Shown: positions 36,804-51,000, counted from the first letter of the stretch. The stretch is 64,000 bases of DNA from Setaria digitata (GCA_003640385.1 RCAB01000106.1:98894-162893), one strand, 5' to 3'. A program made the numbers and translations. The notes: a model not told the origin generated them from the sequence alone.

Positions 36804-37213
36804 GAATGAGAGATAAAATTTGAGACATCTAAATAAATTTTTATGACAAATAATACTATTATAAATTAAAAAGAAAAGAAAAAAACGGAACTAAGAGAGC
36901 TAAATTTCCTCAAAGAGAACAGTTAGGAAGGACCAATTCACAACACAGGGAGACCAACTCGTGGAAAACAATAACAATAAAAAAAGCTCCTCTTCTACTA
37001 TAAAGTCGAAAAATACGCCTCCGAGACTTCACTCCATTTCTGCAACAAGTTATAATAGGTTGCGAAGACATTCCTGAAAACCTATAACTGTCATTCCACA
37101 AACTGGCACCCTGGAAACAAAACAGTCCTTCCACAAATTGTAAGATCAGGATTAACAAATGGACGACAAAAAACAGCAAAGAGAAATTGCAGTAGGCATC
37201 AAAATCACTATAA

Positions 37214-38122
37214 TTACTCTTCACTTTCACCACCTTCTTCACCTTCCACATCATCGTCATCCCCAAAATCACCCCCTTCACCATCACCTTGACCATCGCT
37301 TTCCTCGGATCCAATGCTTGCTTCATCATCTTCACTACCACCATCCTCTTCATCACCTAAACTTTCATCATCCTCCCCACCGCTCGATTCTTCGATACCC
37401 TCCTCACCATCTGCTGCCTCCTCACCGTCTTCTTCGTGTTCACCATCATGATTTTCATTTGTCTTCTCTTTGTTTTCTGGAAAATTCATATTTTCAATTT
37501 GACTGACCAATATATGTTAATTAATTACGCCCGAATAGATCTACTCTGCTCAATCGAGAAATTTGTTAACCTTCATGTTTCGAAATTCGGAAGCACGCAA
37601 TACGTCCAGAACTGTTGAAAAAAAAAAAGAAAAAAAAAACTGATAAAAAAAAAGACCTTTCAAGGAAGCATTTTTGTCCGGTCTCAAATCTCTAACTTGC
37701 GCATCACCCGCTGCCTAGAAATAGCATCACTGTATATATCCTCAATGTTAAAGAATCAATGAACAAAATGTTTTTAACATTCAGTATTTTTCTGACTCGG
37801 AAATCCTCTTTACAATATTGATTTCCAAAACATCAAGATAAAAGTTAAACAGCCCCAACTGATCAACCTAATTTGGCAATACCAAAGTATTAGGTATAAC
37901 TAATCCCAAACTATATAATGTCATTTACAGGGGGTCGACTAACCTTAACGGAATTAAACGGTCTCAACTCATAGCATACAAAGAACGTATAATCGAAATT
38001 TCGGAAAGCCTTACAGTAACAACTCCATTTTCCATTTTTGCTCCCTTCGCAGCCACACCATTCTCAGGATCCTTTTCCTCCAACTTCCTTTTTTCAGCGA
38101 CTCGTTCGTCAACTGCACTCAT
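37214..38122 (-). CDS. Prothymosin-alpha-like, highly acidic small nuclear protein
   Basis: Three minus-strand exons, 38015-38122, 37657-37714 and 37214-37476 (TAA), join in phase to give 142 residues. The start MSAVDERVAEKRKLEEKDPE is basic and acidic mixed, followed by KGAKMENGVV and the short middle exon AAGDAQVRDLRPDKNASLK. From about residue 56 to the end it is almost only D, E, G and S (GEDDESLGDEEDGGSEDD and similar). This layout resembles prothymosin alpha and parathymosin, disordered nuclear proteins that bind histone H1 and loosen chromatin. No folded domain, signal peptide or membrane helix is present. The C-terminal basic nuclear signal of vertebrate prothymosin is absent; KRK near residue 11 could act instead. 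Low complexity makes homology weak, so the name is descriptive. Confidence 0.7.
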
Positions 38123-38199
38123 TTTTTCTTTACTGTTACTGTTTGGATTTTCACGATACGATGACAACACTACAATAATGCGCAACTACGACCAGAACG

Positions 38200-41100
38200 A
38201 ACCTGTAAGTGGAATTAACGACCTCAATAAAATAAACATGCATGTCAAGTTAATAAATCACGTTACACGCAAACACAATAGTAACAAATAAATCACTTGC
38301 ATGAGTACGCAGAAAAGGATATTTGAAAGTTGAAGGCGACTTTACTAAAGTCACGAAAGAGAGGGGAAAAAAACTATTGATCTATCGAGGAAGCTGAATG
38401 AGTGTTAGCACACGCTCATCAACATTCCATTCCACCCTCCTAATGTCCATTGGATAAAGCATATTCTAAAATGACTTCCACAGAACTTCCACAGCAAATG
38501 TATCTACCACAACATAAGACATCACATCCATGTCCACTACACAACTACGCTTCCTTCATGGATGCATACATGCATCAGACATCCAACGAATGCACGATCG
38601 CACGTCGTACGCTGCCCGAGTTTCACCGCTGTGCACCCATTAAGCTGGGCGGCCTGAAAGACTCAATATTCGCACAGATACGGCGAGATGCTTCGCGTAC
38701 ATCTGATGGTTCGCCCTTGTGGCATCTCGCCAACAGTACCAGCGTGCCTTCTCCCATCAATGACCAGAACATCTGACATTACCGCCAAAATCACCATCTC
38801 TTCCCTCCTCTCCCTGATCATTCACTCCCTCTGCTTCCCCTAACTGTGCGCTGTCTCTCGTATCGAATGCTCTGCCACTAGTTCACTTCGATGATCGCCT
38901 TCAACACACTCCTATTGTTCGACCAACAGCAAACTCATGTCTCTCAATCATAAGCACATTGCATCCATTAGGTGGAAGAGGCCGAGATCGAGGAACAGAA
39001 TGCGACACGACGGTTCCTTCGACACCCGACCACTGGCGCTTGCTCTCCCTCCCCAGTGCATGCTGGATAAAGATGCTGACATGCTCTTGTTGTCTCTCCT
39101 CTCACCACCATACTATATTTGCTATCCTCTCTATCAAAAAGTGACAACGCAACTGACAGAACACGCAGGTCGGTCGACGAATTAGCATACACCACCGAGA
39201 AGAGCTGAAGGAAAGGTCAAACATCACCAGCACCAGCATCAGTATCATCAGCAGCAGCACACTGACCCCTCCCTCTCCTTCGTCCATCATCATCACGGGA
39301 GGAGCACTGCCATCCATCCCATCGTCATATTTCACAATAATCCGGCAGAGCGCCGCCCTCACCAGAGCACAGGAAGCAACCGCCATTTCCACTTGTCCAA
39401 GCTCGTGCAACCTGGAGGGGAAGGTACATGAGACGGACAGACACGTAGGTAGTTGAGGAACACAGTCCACACGTCCTCATCTCACGCGTCTTCACTTTCC
39501 ACGTCAACCACCCACGCCCGCGCTACTGCACGTACCCTCCATCTAGGTAGCGTAGCCTCACACCACATCTCAACTCCGACCAAGAAACCACAAATTTAAA
39601 AAGGAAGCCTCAAACAAAAGCAGTGCAAACAGTGAGTAACGATACATTTTAAATGAATTTTATTGGCATATTGAAAAGAAATTGAGACATCTCAAATGCC
39701 AATGAACGGAGTGGAAACTCGTTAAGAAAGAACAGCTGACTTGATGAAAGTCAAGGAGAAAAGTGGATGGTGTAGAAAGAATCAGAAGCGTAGCGAGGAA
39801 AGTAACCGACACGAGTAAATTGAATTGCAAACAGAAATAACAAAGGAGAAATACAGCAATCTTGGGTTTCAGGTTCAGGTTAGTTAAGAGTACAGAGCAT
39901 GTCTGCGCCTACTGTTGAAAGTGCTGTGGTAAACAAACTATCCAAGAAACAGGGATGCAATATTGCTTACGTCACAAGTAATTTAAAACTGAACTGAGGG
40001 CACGCAAAACTTCGTGCGGTGGAAGCTTTAATTCCTGCATTTTTCATATGTTCCTTTATGTATGAAGGATATCAGAGAAGGTAAATTATGACAAAAGAGA
40101 GTTCAATGATAATTGAAATGATGCCTTCCTACCACCCTAATTGAAAAGAAAATAAAGGGGCTCATGCATCCAGTGTAATTTCAGAACATAAAAAAATAAC
40201 TAGCAGATCTTTAACTTCTCGCCACACCTTCGATGAGCCGCTTTGTTTTAAGGAAATTACGGACGACTCATAATAAGAAGAAATCCAAGATAGGTGATTT
40301 ACGACTAACAGCAACTAGTCCTCTTGCAAACACTGTTAGAACGATTATTAAAACATAATGGAATTGCAACTTCTGTCAATATTTACAGCTTGAAAAAAAA
40401 AACATTGTAGTTTTTCATTTCGAGGTGCAACTATTAACACATTCAATGACGCCAAAAGAGTATTCTCTCTGGGAAAGTTTCACGATGTCAATGATAAAAA
40501 TCGACAAAAAGACAGATAACGCAGCACCCATCAGTACGCGTTGCTATCCTACGTCTAATACCTGCGATTGGAGGGAGTAAAAGTGGAGACGAGCTCCGCT
40601 TGAATCAACTTACGACAACTATACACTCAAAATTTCACTCTATACATGAGATATGCTACGGTCATCATGGGATAGCTTCCCACAAGGAACTTCACTGGGA
40701 ATGACATACCCAATGAAAAAAAAGAAATGGAAAAAACCAACGTGAGTAAGAGTAATAAACTGCCATCGCGCATCTCCTTCACCTATATACGTACAATCCC
40801 AGTGATAACGTAACCTAAAATACAACACAGTATATGTCAACGTGTTAAAGCAAGACGAAGTATGCACAAATCAATTATGGTCAAGTTAAAGGGAGTCGCA
40901 ACATGGAACGGTGACAGGCCAAGCAGTGAATCACGTGAATTACTGCTTGAAGATGATATGACACCTGGCTGAGTTACCGAATAAAAGTAATGACGAAAAC
41001 GCGGCCCAACACACTCAGTCGATATGTTTGCTAGTGGATGAGGAATGGATGCGAAAGCAACGCGTCTCTCTCCACAAGACGAGCGGTCGGTTGCACAGGG

Positions 41101-41660
41101 CGACGGCAGGCGATGGGTAAGGTGTTGTTGGTGTCTACACGCATCATCAATATTCACTAGCACTACTGTAGCGCTGTACGCACGCAGTAGCACAGAAACA
41201 CACGGAGACACATGGACAGCGTCTACCTAAGTGCACTTGTTGCAGATAACGCACGCACGCACGCACTCACATGCACATGCACAATGCACACACGCAAATA
41301 GGAGGGAGAGAGAGAGAGAAGGGAGAGGGAGTAGTATATGAGCCGATGAGCAGAGAGCAGAGGAGCAGCCAACTCGTCGAATTGCAGCTGATGGATCGAA
41401 CAACTGAATGGCGAGCAATCGTCGAGGGGTGGGGCATGCCGCGTGCAGGGCGTGGTATGTGTTAACATGCGGCAGCTTGCAAATGTGAGCGAGCAATCTC
41501 AAACTCCTCCTCTCCTACAATTCACCTCACTGCATAATGTAGCATGCAGCAAGCTGGCATGCATGCATGCAAACAGAGAGAGTGTCTTTAGTAGTGCTAG
41601 TAACACATGGAACGGAATGATCGGGATGAGTTCGATTGATCTTCGGATTATCCTGATCAA
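38200..41660. other. GC-richer, repeat-rich region upstream of the acidic protein gene
   Basis: The region has higher G+C than its flanks, C-rich runs, CATCAT and CAGCAG patches, and many short open frames on both strands (for example 38450-38776 plus and 39102-39470 minus). The peptides look unordered and have no splice-linked partners, so I read it as promoter, 5' untranslated exon and unstructured upstream sequence and not as coding. Confidence 0.45.
41250..41335. repeat. Microsatellite cluster (GCAC, CA and GA)
   Basis: Runs of GCAC and CACA at about 41250-41298 are followed by GA repeats at about 41303-41322. A short GCATGCATGC tract lies nearby at about 41558-41572. Confidence 0.7.
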
Positions 41661-42093
41661 ATGTTGTATTTAAAAAAAGGAAATGATGCAAATATGATCA
41701 TTTGCAGTACGATGTTACAGTATCAGCAGAAAATTTATTTCTATTATACGTGAACTGAATTCACGCATGGGTATACACGAAAAACGAAGAGTTCACCTCA
41801 TCTATACATATATATATATATTACGAGCAGTAGGATATAGATATATTCTGGATGGCAATAAAAAAAGGATAGGTTGACAAGAAGGAATTGCCGTGACATA
41901 TTGAGGACGGTTGAACTGCAACTAAGTTACGATAAATAAAAGGTACGGGGTATTATTATTGGGATAACATTTCAGTCTTATAACCCGTTATGTACTGGTT
42001 AGGATATCATCCTTCTACTATGAGAAATATATAGAAAAAAAAAAAATTAGAACCGTTCGTGTTTTCTTTCCTTTTATTTTGAATTATATAATA

Positions 42094-42195
42094 TTAAAAT
42101 CTTTTACAAGATAACATTCGGGATCGCTGACAGCTCAAACAGTCAATCGAATTGATGCTTTCCATCTCCATGTAAATTTCCACCATTGAGGAAGC
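42094..42195 (-). CDS. Alternative last exon candidate of the OTUD3-like gene
   Basis: After GTTTCAG a 34-codon frame in phase 0 (ASSMVEIYMEMESINS... to TAA at 42094-42096) could follow the exon at 43279-43364 in place of the exon at 42676. AATAAA on the minus strand (plus 42073-42078) lies 16 bases after its stop, which supports a transcript end here. The peptide has no known motif. Confidence 0.35.
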   Translation of the reverse strand, partial: ASSMVEIYMEMESINSIDCLSCQRSRMLSCKRF

Positions 42196-42675
42196 CTGAA
42201 ACACGAGTTTCATGTCTGCTACACATCGATTTCAATGTAAATTTTCGATTCAGCACGGGTTTTGCTCAGATAGGAAGGTAGACGAAAGAGAGTTATATCG
42301 CCATTACTTACAATTATAATAGAAGGTAGTAAAATAAACTGTACTGCCACATCTCATGAACATCACTAGAAGATTCCTGCGTCATAATATTAAGTGGGTC
42401 AGAAACAAACTACCAGTTGCATTTCATTTTCTAATCAAATTAAGACCGGGAAGTGAACAACATAAATATTATTATCAAAAACACCTATTAGTAATATCAC
42501 ACACAACGGTAGTACATAAAAGAATATCGTAAGGTACACAATCAATGGTGGATAAAATTGAAAAATTTTATCACATCTTTGATTCAAAATTGTGATAAAC
42601 TATCTAGAGAAAGCTTGTTGAAAGAACGGATGGCCATCTATAATAAACAGTTTGATTACAGTAGAAATATTCGAA

Positions 42676-45600
42676 TTAGAGCGTCAGGAAACGAAGATCG
42701 CCTTGCTTGTTTAGATGTTCTTGCGACAGATTATCTCCATCTTGACGCCGCCCCTGTTTTTCCTGCTGCTCGGAGGTTATCAGCTAAAAAACCCATCGTT
42801 TAGGACTGTTTTTAAGCTATAAGTCCTGAATTAGAGCTTAAAAACAATCTCTAAAGAAAATACTTTGGTGTGTTAAACATCACATCCAACTATTTTCTAG
42901 TACAATTAGAGTTTCAGTCTTCGATTCAGAAAAATGAAATGAAAAACAAAAGTTGCATCTGAAAAAGTGAAAACAACACTACATCACAAGTAGAGACCAG
43001 GACCTGATGCTTCAGCACTCAATTAGACCTTTGAACAGCCCAGCCTAAAAACTGGTTCCCATTATGTCACCGATGTTATTTTTTTCTTATAAGTTATTGA
43101 AAATAAAATTGGAACCTATGTTTGACAAAAGTTGCTCAGTCTGTCTCACATTATAGTTTGCTTCTTTAGTTAAAACGAGCGTGTATCCAAGCTCATCAAC
43201 AAAAAAATTACTACTGATAGTACTACTAGTACTAATAACTACTTAGAACCTACGAGCAAATAAAACAATGAAAAATACCTCAGCAGCAACACGGCTTGAG
43301 CGAGTTGGTAGAGTACGATGCCTATCAACATCTTCAGTACTTCGATCTTTCGGTATTCTATGTTCTAAAATATAAGAAAAATTATATCGAAATATCTAAC
43401 TTATAGGATTCACTACTTACTAATTGGACATTTCTTGACATATTTGCCTTATTTATTTCTATGAAATGCAGGTCAGAACAAGAATTCATTGCACACACCT
43501 TATAAATCCAAAAAGCATACCAGCCTTACAACAAGATCACATTTATCTTTACCCAGTTCTACCCGAAAGTCCTATATTTGAAAGACAGAAATTTAATTAA
43601 ATGGTTTAATTTGTACAAAAATCAAGAAAAACCTGTCACCGCCATATCACCTTGATTTATTGTTTTAGAAAGATTTCCTTCAGCACCTGGACCAACAAAT
43701 AATGCTACTGAGAGGAGATAATCAACAGCTTGATCCAAATCTCCCGAATTTTCTATTAGAGTTTCTGTTGCCAACGTAGCATCGCGACAACCAGTACGAT
43801 TCATTACCTAGTCAAGGGGATAATAACACTATAATAATATTATCATTATCAGAGAGTAAAAACTAAACAGTCATAGGAAGTTCTGCAGATGAAGAAGGTA
43901 GTAATTATGGATATTAAAAGAATAAGAAGTTAAGCAAACTACCTGTGCCTTCGTTAAATGATATTATTTTATTACCGTAATAAAAAGTACTTCTCTTTGA
44001 AACGTAAAATTATTCCAAAACCATAATTTTAATGAAATCAGCCAATAAAATTAGCCTTTCCTAAAACTAATGGAACCTACTTCATGAACCAAAGTAGTGA
44101 ATTCGTTTTCGCCATAAAGGTATGCCTGATCGGCTCTTTCATTTGAAGCATTTGCGTTGTGCTTGTGTAAATTTGACACTGAATGCTGCAAATTACCGGA
44201 ACTTGCATTTGAAGTAATAGGTTTCGTAGATGTGTAGACGCTATGCGAAGCACAACATGGGACAGTAGTCGGACCCTGTAAAAATGCAAGATGATGAATA
44301 TTGTTACATAAATTCATTTATTCAGGAACTTAAGCATCCTACTATATATTATTCTACAGGGTAATAAATAACCATCTTTCCCTAGTCTAATCTGTTTCAT
44401 GGAAATAAAATTGGAATATGCAGAACTTTGCTGGAATTGCACACACTCAGATTTCCATACTGAAGAAATATAGGGCTGTATTACATAGTGCTTCCCTGAT
44501 AAATAAAAGCAAAAATTTGACTTCCAAGCTACTTTCTATTGTCCAAAGGGAACTTTCTACCTATGATGATAACTTTATTCGTATATACAAAAACTGTATA
44601 CGAAAATCTCTGCATGCAAAAACTTTCAGCGTCCTGGAACATGTATAAAGAGCTGAAATGTATGGTTAGATCAAGACTACAAACTTCATTACACAAACAT
44701 GATTGCACATTTCATATAGCATTAGAAACACGAAATTTTGATTTCAGAAGTCACCAGCAGAGCTGCTCGTCACTTAACAGACACAAAATGCGAATTTGTG
44801 ACAATGCTATTGAGATTTCAGTAATATTAATATACGGTTCCTACCGTAACAATAAGCAAGGTAACTATTATCAGCAAAAATGAAGATTAGTTAAAGGAAA
44901 TCCACATTTCGAGACTAAATTCCACAAATGATAAATTACGTACCATGATGCGTATCCCAGCAGGGGTATTCGCGATATCACCGAAACGACGAACACTAGA
45001 ATAATGCTCACCATTGTGATACGAAAGGTGAAGCTCAGGGGCATTATTATCCTCTGATCCTTGGATCTTCCATAAAGGTCTATTTAGTTGGTGTATAATA
45101 ATATTCACTTCGTGTAAGCGTGCAAATGCGACAAGCGCATCCTGACCGGCGTACGTACCAGGACGACTCAAATCATTTACTGAAATTTACTATTAATACG
45201 GGAAAAATTCAATTCCATTTCTTTTGAATTTTAGAGTTGGTTATTACACTAGTTTTGCATCTTCCAATAGAATTATCTACTATTTAATATGTATTCGTCA
45301 TAACATGATTACAAAATCGACAGAATCCTCTATAAGGCAGTCAACTAATCGAACCAGGCCAAGCATCTTCCACTAACATATAGGTAGTTCTAACTTACAG
45401 TTACTAAAAATCGATTCATGTATTGCGAACGACCTCAGTGAAGAAGGTAAGCTGTATTCTTTGCTTAAATTAAAAAATAAAAAAAAAACAAATTTAATCT
45501 TCTACTCCAGAAAATTAATATACGAAAACAAATTTTAACTTAATTTCACTGTCGACCAGTCCTATTTTTGTTTCATATGTTAGTTATGCTTACTATACTC

Positions 45601-46483
45601 CAAAGAAATCAATAAGCCAAAGTCAATATCATAAAACAACCATAAACTACAGAACGGAACTCAGTTAAATGAGGTCATTCAAATGAAAGAGATTCTATGA
45701 CATTATGAAAAAAAGTATTCAGAAGCTTTCAAAGAAGCCAACCATAACGATCAAAAGGAGCATCAATGAATGGTTCAAAGTGCCCACGATGGTTTATCAT
45801 ATACCGGACTGTATCCAGCCGATGCTTTAAGTGGTTTCCTGTATGCCCATCCAACTGATCGCCCAACGCTCTAGAAGATTTCTGATTTTACGAGAAAAAT
45901 ACATAGAAAATAACTGCAATCATATGTATCAAAATGGTTGTCTTTCAAATTTAAAATATAATATGAAAAAAAAAGCGCACCTGAAAAGGCAATTTCCATC
46001 TCCCGGAATATCTCGAACAGTTAAACCAAATGACCCGAGCTGTGCACGCAAATCAGCAACGTCATACACATTCCGTACACTTGTTCCAGGATATGCAGCC
46101 TGAAAAATGTGTAACTATTGGAGCCACACTATTAATTGAAACTAGAAGAAAATTTACTTTTCTCCACCATTTCTCTAAATGAAAGGCGAAATGCCTTAGA
46201 CACTATTTTACTACTCAACAATAGTAAAAGTTTTCGGTTGGCAATCCAATAAATCCTACTCCCCTCGTACCAAAAAATCCACGAAATTGCCTTCAGAGTT
46301 TACTTTCATCTAAATAAAGAAAATTTATACCTCTTTTCTTTTCGAAGTCGAATTCAATCGATTAATATCCATTTTAGATTGCGTTTCATTTGATAGGTTG
46401 CTTTTTGGGATACGTTTCCCACTACTACCAGTAGTATTGCTTGCATCAGCGGTCATTCCACCATATTCTTTCTTCCGCGCCAT
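42676..46483 (-). CDS. OTUD3-like OTU-family deubiquitinase
   Basis: Minus-strand exons: 46331-46483 (MARKKEYGG), 45981-46099, 45743-45870, 44944-45179, 44081-44275, 43633-43807, 43279-43364 and 42676-42783 (TAA), all in phase, 399 residues. The OTU cysteine-protease domain starts near residue 70 with [20 protein letters not shown], where D85 and C88 are catalytic. It continues [46 protein letters not shown] and [17 protein letters not shown], with catalytic H192. These match OTUD3 closely. After a linker comes a UBA-like part (about residues 278-310, [17 protein letters not shown]), also seen in OTUD3. The enzyme removes ubiquitin chains in the cytoplasm. The short polar C-terminus ([14 protein letters not shown]) fits the basic OTUD3 tail; an alternative last exon exists at 42094. 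Confidence 0.9.
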
Positions 46484-47248
46484 AAAATTTACACAGCACA
46501 AACGGCTATTGCTTTGGTCGGACAAAACAGAGCAGAAAATGACAAAACGTTGTTTCTGTTAAAATAATCTGCAAATTTGGAAATCATATTTCCGAAAATT
46601 TTCGAATAATGTAAAATACAGAAAAATGCAGAAAAGAAAAACTGAATAAGAGAGATATGCATAATGTTATGTTCTACAAGTGACTTATAAAATGCTCATT
46701 TAAACAGATCATATTATCTTCCAGACGATTAACTTAAACTAACAGATACATCATCTCTGAAGTTTCAATTTATTGTACAAAGCAAAGTGTGGTCAAATGG
46801 GCTAAAATTATCGGATCAATCAATGCAAAATATTTTATAAAAATAAAAGAATTAAGAGCGAATAAAATCAAGTTTACAATCATTCTTAATGAAAAAGCGC
46901 TGCGGAAGGCAGAACAAACGGATAGATACGATTCTTTCAACCACTAGAATTGTGAAAAAAGTTTGGAAATAATGTTCAGAGCATAAAGTGCAGTGCAAAA
47001 CACTTTCAAGTGCAATGCTTGCTGGTGTTATGTCAGACTCATGAATGATTGTAACGACAGCTTACAACTAAGCACCCTAATTCTTGCATCTTTTGCGTCG
47101 CAATAACATCACACCGCAGAACCCTTTATGCTTATTCTCTCTTTCAAGAGCTCTTTCCCGAGGTTTCCCATAAAACAGTCGAAACCACGCTGAAATGCAC
47201 ACGAAACTTGCATACATGCAGACATAGAAACACATATCTACATGCACA

Positions 47249-47250
<2 letters not shown>

Positions 47251-47301
<51 letters not shown>
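47251..47301. repeat. (CA)25 microsatellite
   Basis: About 25 uninterrupted CA units, extended upstream by less regular CA-rich sequence. On the minus strand it reads as (GT)n. Confidence 0.95.
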
Positions 47302-47302
<1 letters not shown>

Positions 47303-48005
47303 AATATATTGACATCACTGAGAATCCTTCATTCCCAAGAATTGTTTCTTATGGAGACAAATGGCTAATGGGCTTTCCGGGAAAATCAGCTTTTTCCGGT
47401 TGGGCACTGGCAAGTACTCCGTCACGGAAGTTTCGCCGTCTAGTCTGAAGTCGAAAGCTCAAAAGCTAACTGAGAAAACACAATTAATCAGATACATAAA
47501 GCGGCTTACGCGCACCACCAGTCCGTCTACTACCTACCGAAAATCCCGGAACATCCGCGGGAAATGCTCCTCCACCGAGCAGAGTATTTTTCCGGACGAG
47601 CAGTATGCAACAACCCCATCCCATTGCCATTATATCAGTAGAGAGTTCTTCTTTAACCACTTTTTTCTTTTTTATCTTCCCAAAAATTTGCTAGTGGAAA
47701 TTTTTAAAAATACCAGAGAAGACAATCTTTCACACATAGCTAACTTTGGTTTACGAAAGTTTTTCGAATATGCTACCAAACAAAAAGCATTTACTTAACA
47801 AAATATCAAATAAATTTGTCAGTTATTTTTTGCTGTAAAACATTTTTTGTTTCGCTTTTTTTCTTACTGTTTAAGAAAGAAAGCAAGAAAAAGTCTTTGC
47901 TTTTTCAATAGCAAATTTTCCACATGAAATATTCTCGTCCTCCGCCATAAATATTTTCATTTCTATTTCATTTCATTTGTATAACTGTTTTTTCTTCAAA
48001 AAAAT

Positions 48006-48022
48006 GCAGCAGCAGCAGCAGC
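48006..48022. repeat. Short CAG trinucleotide run
   Basis: Five to six GCA/CAG units in otherwise AT-rich non-coding sequence. Confidence 0.85.
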
Positions 48023-51000
48023 AAAATGATCAAAAAGTATGATTATTCAAAATTTATTTGAAAAACTACACGTTTTGATACGATACCAATTACATCTAAT
48101 GAATTTCATTCCATTAGATTATTTCATGTTATAATTTCAAATAATTCAGCAGTGATGTAGTTTTTACTTGAGTAAAGTTCCACAAAAGGAAAAAAGTTGG
48201 GCAGATCACCGTCCAAGGTCAAAATAATTCAATGAGTGGTATCATTTTTAAAGCAGTCATTTTATTGTTAAAAAAAAGAAAAGAAAAAAAGATAAAGTAA
48301 AATAAAAAAGCAAGCAAACAATTTCGATTCAATTGAAACGTAACCCAGATTTTACTAAAATTTTTAAATAAAACTTTTTGAAGTGATGAAGTGGTTATTG
48401 AAAATTATTATGCTAAAAAAGAAAAAAAAAGAAAGAAAGAAATTATAATATTTTCTATTTGTACTAACAATTTCGATAGTTGCACTCTATCGCTGAACTA
48501 AGTACCATCTTGACCTACAAAATTTACTATACAAATAAATTTTAGTACCAAATAAATTAGCCTTGACGAGAAATTTCTCAAACTTATTCTCATTGTAAAA
48601 TAGCTGCCCTCTTTTCCGTTCTTCCGTTTTTTTTTTTTTTTTTTTTCGTCAAATAAGTTGTGCTGAAGTTTTTCTCTGCTTTTCCTTCTTTTTCCTTTTC
48701 AATTTTTTTCTCACTTTCAATTTTAAAGTATTAATTGGTCAATCGATCAATATTAGACTTAAATTTTTGGCATTCCATCTATTTACCAAATTACTGCTTA
48801 TTTCTGGATAGCATTTATGCTAGAAATACTTTCATATTCCTTAGCATTGTTCAATTTTTTTTATTTTTGAAACATCAAATAATACACAATATCATTTAAA
48901 CAATACTGATCGATTGACCAATTAATTAGTGAATTAATTGGAGCAAATAAATGATTTTCGTTTTTTCATTCCCCTATTTTTTTTAATCAGATTAATGTAG
49001 CAAAATTAAGAAGATAAATATGACATTCGAAAGTACTTTTCAATAAATATTTCTATCAAGAACTGTAGAGTGTGATTGGATAGAGAAGTTTGATTGTTGC
49101 ATTCAAGAATTCAGAAAGAAACTAGTTATCAGTTCTCAAGTAATCACATCAGAAAAATGCATTTGTCAAAATTTTCTCGCATTATATTTCTTAATGAAAC
49201 ACTTAAAATGGATTATTTACTTTAATTTTGATCAAAAATTTAGATTCAGAAACAGATTATCGTGATTATAAGCCATGAAGAAAAATTTTTTTTCCGATAA
49301 TGGCGTAACATTTCATCGGATAAGACTGTCCAACGAATTATTGCATTTGACAGTGGATTACAGTATTATCAACTTCCCAAGTTGTTTTCTCATAGATTGG
49401 AACTTATGCTAGTTTCTTTGATTTAAATTTTATTTTGAAAAATGAAAATCACTGGGACACTTTTTTATCAAAAAAAAAACCTCGTTATATTTGAAAATTT
49501 ATTGAATAATTCAAAATGTTTAAAGTAAGATCTACCTTTATTCAGTGTAAATTCTCGGACAAATAGTAATAATGATAAGAGAATAGTTGATAAATTTAAT
49601 CATTTGGCAGTGTGACAATGAAAGGAAATAACAATAATTGAGATTCATTTCTTTTAATTTCCGTTTTACCCTTGCGCTCCTGGCTTGGCCATATTTTTTC
49701 GTTTCCCCACCTTTCATGTTGTGGATTGAATAACAATAATTATATAATGGATTCATGCCTGTTATATGTGGTGATTTTTCTTTTCTATTCATTTAAAATG
49801 ATTACATTTTAACTTATTTAATATTTGGTTGGGAAAAAAGAACTGAAAAAATTTAAATGTACTTAAAGCAATTATTACAAGAAAAATATAAAGGCAATTT
49901 TTTTTTTCGTTTTTGAAGTTTTCGAAAACTCTTTTCTTCTCTTCTACTTTACAATATATTTCAAGGACTTCAAAAAATAATAGCAATAATTAAGAAGCTA
50001 TTGTGACAGTAAGTTGTAAAATTAATACATTAAATTCGAAAATTTGGAAAGAAAAATTGCAGTCACTTGAAATTTTTATATCAAATTTTTGATAGATATC
50101 AGACTGAATTTTCTGGTATTCCTAGGAGTTTCTCGAGAACCGTGGTAATGTGAAAATATTTCCGCTGCAACATTCTGGAAAGTATATAAAAAATGATTTT
50201 TATGTTTATGAAACTTTAATAATATGAATTTTACGGAAACAAAAGAAAAACATGGCATTAAAATTTGAATAATTTGTTCTTTTTAAACATTCTTTTAAAA
50301 CAATTTCAAAATTCTGAATGAAAATTAAAGCAAGTAATTTCCACCTCAAACAAAATTAATATTTGCTCAGTATTCTTGTTATTTTTGACTAAATTGCCAT
50401 GAAATCTAGCTAGAACTCTAGAGAAAAATAAAATATATTGATTGAAAGTGGTTGAAAGATGAAAGATAATTGTTACAGTTACGGTTATTATTATATTATT
50501 TTTTTAGATAATTATTTTTTCATCTTAAAATATCGACTTGTATTTTATCGAAGTGACGAAAAGACCTGAAGATGTAAATTCCTTACGATTTTTGCAAAAG
50601 CAGCTTTTCAACAAATATTAAACCAAATTTAGTCGCAAAACTGCAGTGGCAAAATAAGCGTTAAAATAATTTTTTGTTTATTTATATAACCAATTATTGT
50701 GCAAATTTATCCAAAGAAAATGAACCATCATTTGTAATATTGATATCATTATTAAATATTAAATTAGAACTTTTAAATTCCAAAACGAAACGTAAAAGTA
50801 TAAAATTTTTAAATTCTAAATTAAAAGACTTTGAGACTTGTTATTTTATTCATATTTCCTCTCGCTTTATTAGTAATTTTTTCTCTTTAGAAATCATGAG
50901 CATTACTGTAACTTTTGATAAAATTTATCAATCTTTTTATTCAACTACAATATTTCTACATTTAATACTGTTGTAAAAAGTTGTAATAGCCTTTGTTTTC

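Noticed and set aside
38450..38776. 108-codon plus-strand open frame
   Set aside because: It lies in the GC-richer upstream island where open frames occur on both strands by composition; no family or partner exon.
42558..42803. Plus-strand 81-codon frame that looks coding
   Set aside because: It overlaps the likely last exon of the minus-strand OTUD3-like gene (42676-42783); no plus-strand partner exons or domain.
47361..47798. 145-codon plus-strand open frame after the CA repeat
   Set aside because: The peptide has no recognisable motif and the other strand offers splice-like signals too; more likely GC-richer upstream DNA of the OTUD3-like gene. Not fully excluded.
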